This document shows, piece by piece, positions 8,612-16,611 of a DNA stretch of 34,710 nt. The translations under genes were made by a program, and so were the position numbers. How positions within the stretch are numbered: the stretch's first letter is position 1; every line of letters begins with the position of its first letter. Under the pieces are notes generated by a model. It saw only the letters and a program-made list of their open reading frames with translations. It did no database searches and was not told the DNA's origin. The stretch is from positions 1 through 34,710 of the forward strand of contig DASVUC010000101.1 of NCBI GenBank assembly GCA_036387255.1. The letters are read 5' to 3'. Source of the DNA: DASVUC01 sp036387255. Lineage in GTDB: Bacteria; Planctomycetota; Phycisphaerae; Tepidisphaerales; Tepidisphaeraceae.

Positions 8612-9742
8612 ATGGCAGTGGAATCTGCGCGCGTGAGCATCATCGTCCCGGCCCTGAACGAGGCGGAGAACATCCCGCTGCTCGTGCCGCGCGTGGATGC
8701 TGCGATGGATGGGCGGCCTTACGAGGTCATCATTGTCGACGACAACAGCCGCGATGCTACGCCGGTCGTCATCAAAGAACTTTCCAAGACCTACCCCGTC
8801 TCACTCCTCGTCCGTCCGCAGCCCAAGGACGGCCTCTCCGGCGCCGTTCTCGAAGGCATGGCCAAAGCCCGCGGCGACATCCTCGTCGTCATGGATGCGG
8901 ACTTGCAGCACCCGCCGGAGAAGCTGCCTGACCTTCTCGCGCCGCTCGACCGTAACGAAGCCGATTTCGTCGTTGGCTCGCGCTACGTGAAAGGCGGATC
9001 CACCGAAGGCGAGTGGGGGTTTTTTCGTAAAATCAATTCGTCGGTTGCGACAGTGCTGGCGCGGCCTTTTGCCGGTCGGACCACGGATCCGATGAGCGGA
9101 TTCTTCGCCTTGCGTCGCGAAAGCTACTGCGCCGCAACCCGTCTGACGCCGCTGGGCTACAAGATCGGCCTGGAGCTGATGTGCAAGTGCCGCGTTCAGC
9201 GCGTGAAAGAAATCCCCATTCACTTCGGCCTGCGGCAAAAAGGCGAGAGCAAGCTCACGATCAAGCAGCAGTTCAAATACCTCGAGCACCTGAGCCGGCT
9301 TTACGATTACACGTTCCCCCGTGGGAGTCCGATCCTGAAGTTCGCGATCGCCACCTCCACAGGCTGGCTCGTGGGCTTCGCTGCCTATCTGCTGTTCGTC
9401 CAGAGCCGCGTGCTCCCCACTTCCACCCTAGAGCCCATCTTCGCCTATCCGTTTACGATCCTTACCATAGCCGTCTTCCACCTGCGTTACGTCCGCACGC
9501 AGCGCGAATTCATCCTCCGGCCCCACCCCTGGCGCGACTTCTGGATGATTTCGCTGATGGAATGGGCCACATGTGCCGTCGCATCCCTTTGGGTCACTGG
9601 CCGGGTGAATCACCTCGGCGTGCTCGAGCTCTTCCTCCTCACCTTCGGCGCAGCCACCGTCGTTCGCTACATCCTTCGGAAAGAGTTCCTCCACGACATC
9701 CGGGGGCTGCGTCGAGAGTTCCGCTACGAGGACTGGACGTGA
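8612..9742 (+). CDS. GT2 glycosyltransferase (DPM1-like) fused to a GtrA-like membrane domain
   Basis: About 376 residues. The N-terminal 240 residues are a family 2 glycosyltransferase of dolichyl/polyprenyl-phosphate mannosyltransferase type: SIIVPALNEAENI at the nucleotide-binding strand, IIVDDNS, the metal-binding MDADLQHPPEKL, and the acceptor-side block TTDPMSGFFALRR. The C-terminal 120 residues have four hydrophobic helices resembling GtrA, a domain thought to move polyprenyl-linked sugar across the membrane. The fusion suggests one protein that loads and flips a polyprenyl-phosphate sugar, which GT39-type enzymes such as the one at 1103-2884 use as donor. Start choice is open: the frame begins with TTG at 8567; ATG 8612 is used here, but GTG 8618 has AAGGA five bases upstream and may be the real start. 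The gene diverges from polX. Confidence 0.9.
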   Translation: MAVESARVSIIVPALNEAENIPLLVPRVDAAMDGRPYEVIIVDDNSRDATPVVIKELSKTYPVSLLVRPQPKDGLSGAVLEGMAKARGDILVVMDADLQHPPEKLPDLLAPLDRNEADFVVGSRYVKGGSTEGEWGFFRKINSSVATVLARPFAGRTTDPMSGFFALRRESYCAATRLTPLGYKIGLELMCKCRVQRVKEIPIHFGLRQKGESKLTIKQQFKYLEHLSRLYDYTFPRGSPILKFAIATSTGWLVGFAAYLLFVQSRVLPTSTLEPIFAYPFTILTIAVFHLRYVRTQREFILRPHPWRDFWMISLMEWATCAVASLWVTGRVNHLGVLELFLLTFGAATVVRYILRKEFLHDIRGLRREFRYEDWT

Positions 9743-9828
9743 GGGCGCAACTGGCGCTACCGAATCACGCTTTCACATTCCCCGCATCGACCGGGGCGAG
9801 TCTCTGGAGAGCGGGGAAGAGGTACGCG

Positions 9829-9857
9829 TTGGCTTTGGCGAGTGTCGTCGTTAGCAT
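9829..9857 (+). promoter_or_regulatory. Candidate leaderless promoter of the SDR-DUF89-PMI operon
   Basis: TTGGCT (9829-9834), 17 bp, TAGCAT (9852-9857), then exactly 6 nt to the ATG at 9864. No Shine-Dalgarno sequence precedes the start. Confidence 0.45.
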
Positions 9858-9863
9858 CCGGGC

Positions 9864-10625
9864 ATGCAGCTGGGCAGTTTCGAATTGAGCGGAAAGGTTG
9901 CACTTCTCACCGGTGCGGGCCGCGGGATCGGGCTCGCGATTGCCAAAGCCTTTGCGGCCGCTGGATGCGCCGTGGCGATTCAGGATATCGATGAATCCGT
10001 CGCACAGAGCGAAGTTGATCAACTCATGCATGAAGGTCATCGCGCTCTCGCTCTCGGAGGGGATCTCACCGACCTCGCGCTCCCCAAACAGCTCGTTGGT
10101 CAGACGATCGCGCAGCTCGGCGGGCTGCACATCCTCGTCAACAATGGAGCGATCCAGTTCCGCAAGCACTGGGCCGAGCTCTCTCTCGAGGATTTTGAAA
10201 AGATCCTTCACGCCGACGTGTGGGTGCCGCTGCGTCTTTCCCAGCTTGTGGCGCCGATTTTCAAGCAGCAGAAGTGGGGACGCATCATCAACATTGGGTC
10301 GATCCAGCAGATCGACGGCAACCCGTTCATGCTCCCCTACTCGATGGGAAAGGCCGCGCTGATGAACCAGACGGTCGCGCTGGCGAAAGATCTGGGACAT
10401 GACAACGTGACGGTGAACCTCATCGCGCCGGGATATTTCGACACGCTCCGCAACGAGAAGAACTTTACGAGCGAAGAAGACAAGGTGCGCGTGGCGCAGA
10501 AGTATCCGGTGCCGAGGCTCGGACAGCCTGAGGATTGTGCGGGGGTGGCGCTGCTTCTGGCGTCGGAAGCGGGCTCCTACATTACCGGCCAGTCACTGCA
10601 CGTCGACGGGGGCATCTCCCTCTGA
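9864..10625 (+). CDS. SDR family oxidoreductase
   Basis: A 253-residue classical short-chain dehydrogenase. The cofactor loop TGAGRGIGLAIA is near residue 17, an Asp ends the second strand (IQDIDES; acidic, so NAD(H) is favoured), NNGA lies near 93, and the catalytic residues appear as Ser in GSIQQIDGN and as YSMGKAAL (Tyr-x-x-x-Lys) near 159. The C-terminal GQSLHVDGGISL is typical. It is followed 2 nt later by the DUF89 gene and then the PMI-like cupin, so it probably oxidises or reduces a sugar or polyol in the same pathway. The family is certain; the substrate is not known. Confidence 0.93.
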   Translation: MQLGSFELSGKVALLTGAGRGIGLAIAKAFAAAGCAVAIQDIDESVAQSEVDQLMHEGHRALALGGDLTDLALPKQLVGQTIAQLGGLHILVNNGAIQFRKHWAELSLEDFEKILHADVWVPLRLSQLVAPIFKQQKWGRIINIGSIQQIDGNPFMLPYSMGKAALMNQTVALAKDLGHDNVTVNLIAPGYFDTLRNEKNFTSEEDKVRVAQKYPVPRLGQPEDCAGVALLLASEAGSYITGQSLHVDGGISL

Positions 10626-10627
10626 TC

Positions 10628-11698
10628 ATGAGCCCCTTCACCCTTCTGGCTGATCCGGACGAATATGTGGCGTCACCGTGGGACCTTACCACCGACGCGG
10701 AGGGGCGGGGGTACTGGTGCGACTTTTTCAAACGTCATTTGCGCACGATCCTCCAGCTTGCGCGTGAGATGACAGTCGCTCGCGCCGCGTCGTTGGAAGA
10801 TTTTGAAACACGCGCCCGCGCCTGTGAGGGGGAGTTCGATGGGCGCATCGATAATTTCTGGCGCCACCCAACCGCGTTTGGGTACGTTGGCATTCTGACC
10901 CTGGACGAGTGGCGGGATTCAATTTTGGCGCGACACGGTTTTGAAGATCCGTTTCTCGACCTGAAGAACCGTGAGAATGAGAAGATGCTTCCGCTGCTGG
11001 CGCACATCGGGGCGCAGCTTGATCTGATCAAGGACCCGCCGCACCGCTTTCGGCTGGCCATCGAGGGGGTCTTTGCCGGGAACATTTTTGACATGGGCGC
11101 AGCGGCGACGGCGAAGGCGTTCATGCATGAGTCGCCGGATTTTCTGATGGTTCGCTCGCGTCTCAAGCCGCGCCCCTGGCTCGTGGACGACTACGATACG
11201 CTGGCGCTGCGCGTCCTGAACGGCCCGCGTTACCGGAAGATCGTCTTCTTCATCGACAACGCCGGCAGCGATTTTCTGCTGGGGGCGCTGCCTCTCATGA
11301 ACTACTTCATGCAGCGCGACGCGCAAGTGGTGCTTGCCGCGAACGAGAAGCCGAGCCTCAACGACATGACGATCCACGACGTCCGCGCGTGGTGGCCGAG
11401 GATTATCAAGGCCGACCAGACATTTGATACGCCTCAGCTCCAGCTCGTCTCCACCGGCACCGGCGCGCCGCTGATCGATTTGTCTCGCGTGTCCGATGAG
11501 CTGAACGCCGCCGCCGAGGACGCCGATTTGGTAATCCTGGAAGGAATGGGCCGCGGCGTGGAGAGCAACTTCGACGCGACGTTCCGCGTGGATGCACTGA
11601 ATATCGCGATGCTGAAGGATCCCGCCGTCGCTAAGCGCATCGGCGGACAGGTCTTTGACCTTGTCTGCAAGTTTCAATCGCCCTCAACCCTCGCATGA
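10628..11698 (+). CDS. DUF89 (ARMT1-like) damage-control phosphatase
   Basis: About 356 residues, the usual length for stand-alone DUF89 proteins. The key family segment is FFIDNAGSDFLLGALPLMNY near residue 205, where Asp and Asn bind the metal, followed by AANEKPSLNDMT and a second acidic site near DLVILEGMGRGVESN. DUF89 enzymes are metal-dependent phosphatases; characterised members hydrolyse sugar phosphates such as fructose 1-phosphate or other side-product phosphometabolites. The frame is open from 10535 inside the SDR gene, but ATG 10628, two bases after the SDR stop, is the natural start. Context with an SDR and a PMI-like isomerase suggests a sugar-phosphate clean-up or polyol role, which is inference. 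Confidence 0.85.
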   Translation: MSPFTLLADPDEYVASPWDLTTDAEGRGYWCDFFKRHLRTILQLAREMTVARAASLEDFETRARACEGEFDGRIDNFWRHPTAFGYVGILTLDEWRDSILARHGFEDPFLDLKNRENEKMLPLLAHIGAQLDLIKDPPHRFRLAIEGVFAGNIFDMGAAATAKAFMHESPDFLMVRSRLKPRPWLVDDYDTLALRVLNGPRYRKIVFFIDNAGSDFLLGALPLMNYFMQRDAQVVLAANEKPSLNDMTIHDVRAWWPRIIKADQTFDTPQLQLVSTGTGAPLIDLSRVSDELNAAAEDADLVILEGMGRGVESNFDATFRVDALNIAMLKDPAVAKRIGGQVFDLVCKFQSPSTLA

Positions 11699-11710
11699 GC
11701 TGCAACCGAC

Positions 11711-12823
11711 ATGAAAAGTGCCATCGCATCGATCGCTGATGATCTGCTCTCCCGGAACAACGGCCTGTTGCCGCTGGCGCCGACGTTCGTCCACCGGTTC
11801 TACCCTGATCTCAACCGGTTAAATCAGAACCGGTTGAAGAGAAGCCCGAGGCAGTTCATCCCGGAGAGGTGGATTGGATCTTCGGTTGAAGCGGTTAATC
11901 CGGCGCCGTTGCCGTCGGGCGGGTTGTCGATGCTCGCGGCAATTAAAGCCCCAGTGGCGCTCCGGGACGTCCTCCGTGAGAACGCGATTGACCTGCTCGG
12001 TCCAACTCTGACCAAGAAGCACGGCCGCGAGTTCCGTTGCCTGGTGAAGATTCTCGATCCCGGCGAGCCGATCGTGTTCCACCTTCACGCCAACGACGCG
12101 CAGGTCAAGAAATCGCCGGCCACCTTTCCTGGTCAGCAGTTCGGAAAAGATGAGGCGTATTATTTTCTCGAATCACCCAAAGGACCGCAGCCCTACACGC
12201 ACGCCGGTCTGTATGAGGGGGTGAGCAGGAGGGAACTGGTGGCGGCGGTGAAACGCGGGCCGCAGCATGCGCTGGAGCTTTCGCCAGTCATCTACCAGAA
12301 CTATGAGGAAGGGTTCTTCGTGCCGGCAGCGACGCCTCATCGACCGGGAACGGCGCTCACGCTGGAGATTCAGCAGCCTTCGGATGTCTATACGCTTCTC
12401 GAAACGCATGCGGCGGGAAAGCCGATGCCTCCGGAGCAGATTCACCCGGGGTTCGAATCACTGGAGGACGCCTTCCGCCTCATCGATTTCACGCTGGCTT
12501 ATCAGGTGGGTCAACTCGAAGGGAACCGACTCGTCCCTTCTTCCGCGTCCAAAGCACGCGGCGGCGCCATCGACTGGATTTTCCCGACGAGCATCTGCAA
12601 AAAGTTCGGCGGAAAGCGGATTCGAGTCGCCTCATCCCTCACCTACAGCGAAGAAACGCCTTTTGTGCTCTGGGGGTGGAAAGGCCGGGGCGCCATCAAC
12701 GGCCGGGCGCTCGCCCCGGGGGGTGAGTTCTTCGTCCCCTACGCCAGCGCTCGCTCAGGGATTGAGCTAAGATCGACCGGCGACGAACACCTCGAGGTTT
12801 TCTCCTTCTTCCCGGGTACTTGA
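11711..12823 (+). CDS. Class I phosphomannose-isomerase-like cupin
   Basis: A 370-residue protein with the layout of class I mannose-6-phosphate isomerases. A cupin metal site is suggested by IVFHLHANDAQ near residue 120, the KDEAYYFLE strand near 150 (the Glu of the family's GK-x-E-x-WY motif), and a later VPAATPHRPG, matching the third ligand region. A helical insert lies between, and a second small beta domain ends the protein. Typical family members interconvert mannose 6-phosphate and fructose 6-phosphate. Several motif residues differ from canonical ManA (FHLH rather than VQVHP), so another sugar phosphate or a free sugar is possible. It starts 12 bp after the DUF89 stop and is the last gene of this operon. 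Confidence 0.75.
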   Translation: MKSAIASIADDLLSRNNGLLPLAPTFVHRFYPDLNRLNQNRLKRSPRQFIPERWIGSSVEAVNPAPLPSGGLSMLAAIKAPVALRDVLRENAIDLLGPTLTKKHGREFRCLVKILDPGEPIVFHLHANDAQVKKSPATFPGQQFGKDEAYYFLESPKGPQPYTHAGLYEGVSRRELVAAVKRGPQHALELSPVIYQNYEEGFFVPAATPHRPGTALTLEIQQPSDVYTLLETHAAGKPMPPEQIHPGFESLEDAFRLIDFTLAYQVGQLEGNRLVPSSASKARGGAIDWIFPTSICKKFGGKRIRVASSLTYSEETPFVLWGWKGRGAINGRALAPGGEFFVPYASARSGIELRSTGDEHLEVFSFFPGT

Positions 12824-12834
12824 AGCGATTTTAT

Positions 12835-12863
12835 TTGCTCAAGCGCCCGCTCCCGCGGATACT
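12835..12863 (+). promoter_or_regulatory. Candidate leaderless promoter of the YhaM-like gene
   Basis: TTGCTC (12835-12840), 17 bp, GATACT (12858-12863), then 6 nt to ATG 12870. There is no Shine-Dalgarno sequence. The same -35/17/-10/6 layout is seen before the SDR gene at 9864. Confidence 0.45.
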
Positions 12864-12869
12864 CCCCAC

Positions 12870-13970
12870 ATGCGCCGACTTTTCTTGAGGGATGGAGCCA
12901 GCGGGGATCTTGTCGAAGACGTTTACGTCATCACCGGCAAGCAATTGGGGACGACCAACCAGGGCAAGCTGTACATCAAGGCCACGGTCTCCGACCGGAC
13001 CTGCCAGATGGCGGCGCGGATGTGGAACGCCAGCAAGGAGATCTTTCAGCAGCTGCCGGATTCCGGCTTCGTCCGCGTGCGCGGGCGCATCGAGAACTAC
13101 CAGAGCAACCTCCAGATGATCCTGGAGCAGATGTGGCCGGCGAAGGAAGGCACCTTCGACCCGGGCGACCTGCTCCCGCAGACCACCAGGGACATCAACC
13201 AGATGTGCACGCGCCTGCACGAGCTGTGCGGGTCGATTCAGAATCGTCATCTCGCCGCCATCATGCAGGCGTATCTCGATGACGAGTCGCTGATGAACAA
13301 CTTCTGCAAAGCGCCGGCGGCGATGAGCTTCCACCATGCCTTTCTCGGTGGGCTCCTCGAGCACACGCTCAACGCGATGGAAGTCGGCAACTGCATCGTG
13401 CAGTTCTACCCCGGGCTTAATCGCGACCTGCTGTTGGCAGGCATATTCCTTCACGACATCGCCAAGACCTGGGAGCTCAGCTACGACGCCGCCTTCGGGT
13501 ATACCGATGGGGGACAGCTCGTCGGTCACATCGTGAAGTCCGTGCTGTGGGTGGAGGAAAAAGCGCGCAAAGCGGAAGACTCGCTCGGCGAGCCGATCCC
13601 GCGCAACGTGGTGGAAGTGCTCCAGCACATCGTACTCAGTCATCATGACAAGGCCGAATTCGGATCTCCCAAAGCCCCCGCCACGCCGGAAGCCATCGCC
13701 GTCCACATGATCGAGAACATGGACGCCAAGCTGATGATGGCGCTCCAGTGCTGCCGCGGCGACAGCGCGGGCGACGGAAACTGGACAGAATACATGAAAG
13801 CCTTCGGCGGGCGCTTGTATCGACCCGACGTCGCGCCGTCCGAGATCGTCGACGCCGAGTCCGAGGAGAGGGCGACACCGCCGCTCGACGGCAACGGAAA
13901 CGGCAAGCCCGCCGACTTGTCCATGCTCAACAACCCGCTGTTTGAGACCGCAGTTCCGCGCAACCGTTAA
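12870..13970 (+). CDS. YhaM-type 3'-5' exoribonuclease (OB fold plus HD domain)
   Basis: A 366-residue protein. Residues 1-95 form an OB-fold nucleic-acid-binding domain (YIKATVSDRTCQMAARMWN, VRVRGRIENYQ). The HD phosphohydrolase domain follows with HHAFLGGLLEHTL (155-167), the His-Asp pair in GIFLHDIAKTW (H195-D196), and a distal His pair in IVLSHHDKAEFG. This combination and order is that of YhaM, a Mn2+-dependent 3'-5' exonuclease of Gram-positive RNA decay, also found in planctomycetes. The C-terminal 40 residues are acidic and glycine/asparagine-rich, probably disordered. A long antisense frame (12831-13991) is judged a shadow. The gene stands alone, with a promoter-like element directly upstream. 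Confidence 0.9.
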   Translation: MRRLFLRDGASGDLVEDVYVITGKQLGTTNQGKLYIKATVSDRTCQMAARMWNASKEIFQQLPDSGFVRVRGRIENYQSNLQMILEQMWPAKEGTFDPGDLLPQTTRDINQMCTRLHELCGSIQNRHLAAIMQAYLDDESLMNNFCKAPAAMSFHHAFLGGLLEHTLNAMEVGNCIVQFYPGLNRDLLLAGIFLHDIAKTWELSYDAAFGYTDGGQLVGHIVKSVLWVEEKARKAEDSLGEPIPRNVVEVLQHIVLSHHDKAEFGSPKAPATPEAIAVHMIENMDAKLMMALQCCRGDSAGDGNWTEYMKAFGGRLYRPDVAPSEIVDAESEERATPPLDGNGNGKPADLSMLNNPLFETAVPRNR

Positions 13971-14011
13971 TCCCGCGCGACCGAAAAGCAAACGTCCGGA
14001 AGGAGGAGTTC

Positions 14012-14398
14012 ATGCGATCCCGCGTCCTCGTTGTCGTCATGATCAGTTCCCTCGCCGTTTTTGTTGCCGCTAAAAGTTCCTCGTCGTCGCAGCGCCCGCG
14101 GAGCTACCGTCTCGTCCAACCGTGGAGCAAGCTGACCACCCTTACCGACGAGCAGCGCGAGAAGATCTACAACATCCATCGCAATTCGCTCGATGAGGTC
14201 AAGAAGATCCAGGCTCAGGAGCGCAAGGAGATCCTCGGTCTGCTCAGCACCGAGCAGAAGCTGGAGCTGGTGAAGGTTGATGAGAAGGACACGGTCGCGC
14301 GCAAAATAAAGGCGGCCGCCGCGGTAAGTCCCACGACAGCCGCCTCTGATTCACCTCAAACCGAAAAGTCAGCCTTCGAAGCCGACGAAGAAAACTAG
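14012..14398 (+). CDS. Small exported helical protein with LTxEQ-like motif
   Basis: A 128-residue protein with a clear signal peptide (basic MRSR, hydrophobic VLVVVMISSLAVFVAA) and a mature part made of two helices: LTDEQREKIYNIHRNSLDEV and a second around ERKEILGLLSTEQKLELV. The repeated LT/LS-x-EQ pattern is reminiscent of Spy/CpxP-type periplasmic proteins, but the match is short and the protein is not assigned to that family with confidence. The tail is low-complexity Ala/Ser/Thr. A very strong Shine-Dalgarno (GGAAGGAGG) sits 7 nt before the ATG, unlike the leaderless-looking genes nearby. It is 41 bp downstream of the YhaM-like gene and may be cotranscribed with it; it converges with thioredoxin. 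Confidence 0.75.
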   Translation: MRSRVLVVVMISSLAVFVAAKSSSSSQRPRSYRLVQPWSKLTTLTDEQREKIYNIHRNSLDEVKKIQAQERKEILGLLSTEQKLELVKVDEKDTVARKIKAAAAVSPTTAASDSPQTEKSAFEADEEN

Positions 14399-14408
14399 CT
14401 CCTGGTGA

Positions 14409-14738
14409 TCAGCCTTGCGCGTCAAGCGCTTCCTTGAAATCGCGCTCCTGGCGCAGGCCGACGAACTTCTGCACAACCTGGCCGCCCTTGAAGAGGATGA
14501 CCGTGGGGATCGCGCTGATGCTGTAGCGCATCGCGACGTCGCGGTTGGAATCGGTATCCAGCTTTCCGACCTTCACCTTTCCCTGGTAGTCCTTGCTCAG
14601 CTTCTCGATCGTCGGGGCGAGCATCCGGCACGGCATGCACCACTCCGCCCAGAAGTCCACCAGCACCGGCTCCGGTGACTGCAAAACTTCCTGCTCGAAA
14701 TTCTGATCCGTGAATTCTTTAACGTTCTCGCTGGCCAT
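14409..14738 (-). CDS. trxA: Thioredoxin with WCMPC active site
   Basis: A 109-residue single-domain thioredoxin. The active-site loop is FWAEWCMPCRMLAP with redox cysteines C34 and C37; the usual Gly between them is Met. The buried Asp (VDFW) and the cis-proline loop (SAIPTVILFKGGQ) are both present, so it should be a working general disulfide reductase in the cytoplasm. The frame is open to 15035, but ATG 14738 has AGGAG six bases upstream and gives the family length. A good sigma-70-like promoter (TTGACC-17-TAAGAT) lies at 14776-14804. The gene diverges from the Nudix gene. Confidence 0.95.
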   Translation of the reverse strand: MASENVKEFTDQNFEQEVLQSPEPVLVDFWAEWCMPCRMLAPTIEKLSKDYQGKVKVGKLDTDSNRDVAMRYSISAIPTVILFKGGQVVQKFVGLRQERDFKEALDAQG

Positions 14739-14775
14739 GAGTTCTCCTGTTCCTTCTCTTTTAACGAACCATCCA

Positions 14776-14804
14776 ATCTTAGAAGTATGGCGAAAATGGG
14801 TCAA
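14776..14804 (-). promoter_or_regulatory. Sigma-70-like promoter of the thioredoxin gene
   Basis: On the minus strand TTGACC (14799-14804), a 17-bp spacer and TAAGAT (14776-14781). The predicted leader is about 30 nt and contains the AGGAG ribosome-binding site of trxA. Confidence 0.6.
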
Positions 14805-14873
14805 ACGACCGCCGTGTCCGCTCAACCTAAAACCTTGCCATTGCACCAGTAGCATCCGCTGCGCCGGAGGGGC

Positions 14874-14879
14874 TACGAT
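14874..14879 (+). promoter_or_regulatory. Candidate -10 (TACGAT) for the Nudix gene
   Basis: TACGAT ends 6 nt before ATG 14886, as in other leaderless-looking starts of this window. No good -35 is seen. A GGAGGGG at 14866-14872 could instead act as a distant ribosome-binding site, so the call is weak. Confidence 0.3.
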
Positions 14880-14885
14880 AACGTC

Positions 14886-15317
14886 ATGGACCCCCGCCCC
14901 ACGTTTCTCGTGCACGCTTCTGTCGCCGTTGTCGATCAGGATTCGGTGCTGATGGTCCAGGAACAGAAGAAATCGAACTATCAGAAATGGAACCTGCCCG
15001 GCGGGCACGTCGACCAGAACGAGCCGCTTCCGCACGCTGCCGCTCGCGAACTGCGGGAAGAGACAAAACTCGCGCTGACGATGAAGGGACTGGTGGGCAT
15101 CTACCAGACCCCCACGTCGTTTCGTTTCGTATTCCGGGCGGACTTCAGCGGCTCCGAACCGCTGCCGGGCGATGAGATCCTCGCTGTATCTTTTATGAAG
15201 ATCAGCAAGGTAATGGAGATGTCAGATGAGCAGCTTGTCTCGCCGGAGACACTGCGCCCCATCCTTCGTGACTTGCAAAACAACGTGCTGCATCCCCTGG
15301 AAATCATCTCACGTTAG
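14886..15317 (+). CDS. Nudix hydrolase
   Basis: A 143-residue single-domain Nudix protein. The Nudix box is at about residues 40-62: GGHVDQNEPLPHAAAREL followed by REETKL. The two metal-binding glutamates and the RE dipeptide are conserved, but the Gly near the end of the box (REUXEEXGU) is Lys. An N-terminal strand (HASVAVVDQDSVLMVQEQ) and a C-terminal helix complete the fold. It would hydrolyse a nucleoside diphosphate linked to another moiety, in the style of MutT/NUDT1 house-cleaning enzymes; the substrate is unknown. It converges with cinA, the two stop codons overlapping by 4 bp. Confidence 0.9.
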   Translation: MDPRPTFLVHASVAVVDQDSVLMVQEQKKSNYQKWNLPGGHVDQNEPLPHAAARELREETKLALTMKGLVGIYQTPTSFRFVFRADFSGSEPLPGDEILAVSFMKISKVMEMSDEQLVSPETLRPILRDLQNNVLHPLEIISR

Positions 15318-16567
15318 AACGGCGGCTGCTCTCCGATCAGTCGGAATCGCAGCAGGGTTAATGCCATCTTTGCGGAGCGGTCGCGAATCATTTCGCGGTC
15401 GCCGATGAAGACGTTGCGCCTGGCCGACACGCCCGTCGCATCTGCCAGTGCGATGAAGACCGTGCCGACAGGCTTGGCTTCGGTTCCACCTGTCGGTCCA
15501 GCGATCCCGGTGACGGCAAGGGCGAAGTCCGCCCCAGCCCGCGCTCGCGCCCCGGCAGCCATCGCCCGCGCGACTTCCTCGCTCACCGCCCCGTGCTTCG
15601 CCAGCAATGACTCATCAACGCCGATGAGCGAGACCTTCGCCTCATTGGCATAAGTAATCCACCCCTGCCGGAAATATTCGCTGGAGCCGGAAATGTCGGT
15701 GAGATATTTCGCCAGCAAGCCGCCCGTGCAGCTTTCCGCGGTCGTCACCGTCTTCCGTGATTGCTTCAGCATCTCCCCCACCACCATCGCCAGCGGTTGA
15801 TCGTCCGCCCCGAAGATCAGCTCACCGAGCGCCGCCTTGCATGCCGTTGTTGTCTCATCCAGCTCGCGCTGTGCAATCTCCCGCGACCCAGATCGCGCAT
15901 TGACGCGCAGCGACACGATTCCACCCGAGACCGTTGTACCCACCGATGGGTTTCGATCCCGCCGCATCAGCTCACCGAGCTTCTCTGCGACCGACGATTC
16001 GCCAAGGCCGAAGGTATGCAGCGTGGTCGAGAGGATCACGCCGCCGCCACTCTCGCGCGCCAGTTCCGGCCGGATGGAGCGCTCGAACATGATTTTCATT
16101 TCCTTCGGCACCCCCGGCATAACGAACACCCTGCACCCGCCGCTCAGTACCGCGCGAATCCCCGCCGCCGTCCCGGCTGTGTTGTCGATCATCTCCGCGC
16201 CGCGCGGGATCATCGCCTGGATGCGATTGGTGGGTGGCATTGGCCGGCCAACCTTCGAAAAAAACGCATCGAGCTTCGCGAGCCAGGTCTCATTCAGTTC
16301 CAGTCCCACGCCCATCACACTGGCCAGCGCCTGCCGAGTCAGATCGTCCTCGGTCGGACCGATTCCACCTGAGATCAGGATGGTGTCCGCGCGCTGCGCC
16401 CCTTCATGAATCGCCGCCTCGATCGAAGCTTGATCATCCGCCACCGTCGCGTGCGCTAAGATCGAAACGCCAATCGCCGCAAGCTGCTGCGACAACCATG
16501 CCGAATTGGTGTCGACCGTTTGCCCCAGGATCAGCTCATCACCGACGGAAAGAATAATCGCCTTCAT
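15314..16567 (-). CDS. cinA: CinA family protein (nicotinamide-nucleotide amidase / CinA)
   Basis: About 417 residues, the full two-domain CinA. The N-terminal MoaB/MogA-like domain (1-170) starts IILSVGDELILGQTVDTNS and holds the SGGIGPTEDDLT motif; the C-terminal NMN deamidase domain (about 250-415) has AESCTGGLLA and the AVTGIAGPTGGT block. The family removes pyrophosphate from ADP-ribose-type compounds and deamidates NMN in NAD salvage; it is also linked to competence in some bacteria. The frame is open to 16654, overlapping the upstream gene, but ATG 16567 matches the family N-terminus. A TACAAT ends 8 nt upstream of that ATG, so it may have its own promoter although it also follows the tgpA gene by 44 bp. 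Confidence 0.93.
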   Translation of the reverse strand: MKAIILSVGDELILGQTVDTNSAWLSQQLAAIGVSILAHATVADDQASIEAAIHEGAQRADTILISGGIGPTEDDLTRQALASVMGVGLELNETWLAKLDAFFSKVGRPMPPTNRIQAMIPRGAEMIDNTAGTAAGIRAVLSGGCRVFVMPGVPKEMKIMFERSIRPELARESGGGVILSTTLHTFGLGESSVAEKLGELMRRDRNPSVGTTVSGGIVSLRVNARSGSREIAQRELDETTTACKAALGELIFGADDQPLAMVVGEMLKQSRKTVTTAESCTGGLLAKYLTDISGSSEYFRQGWITYANEAKVSLIGVDESLLAKHGAVSEEVARAMAAGARARAGADFALAVTGIAGPTGGTEAKPVGTVFIALADATGVSARRNVFIGDREMIRDRSAKMALTLLRFRLIGEQPPF

Positions 16568-16575
16568 CAGCCGCG

Positions 16576-16581
16576 ATTGTA
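16576..16581 (-). promoter_or_regulatory. Candidate -10 (TACAAT) for cinA
   Basis: TACAAT on the minus strand ends 8 nt before the cinA ATG at 16567. No clear -35 is seen, and there is no Shine-Dalgarno sequence in the gap. Confidence 0.4.
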
Positions 16582-16611
16582 GGGCCGCCTGCTTCCTCCG
16601 CCACCGCGCCG

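Noticed and set aside
12831..13991. 386-aa minus-strand frame opposite the YhaM-like gene
   Set aside because: Mirror frame in GC-rich DNA; the plus-strand product has clear OB and HD motifs while this one has none.
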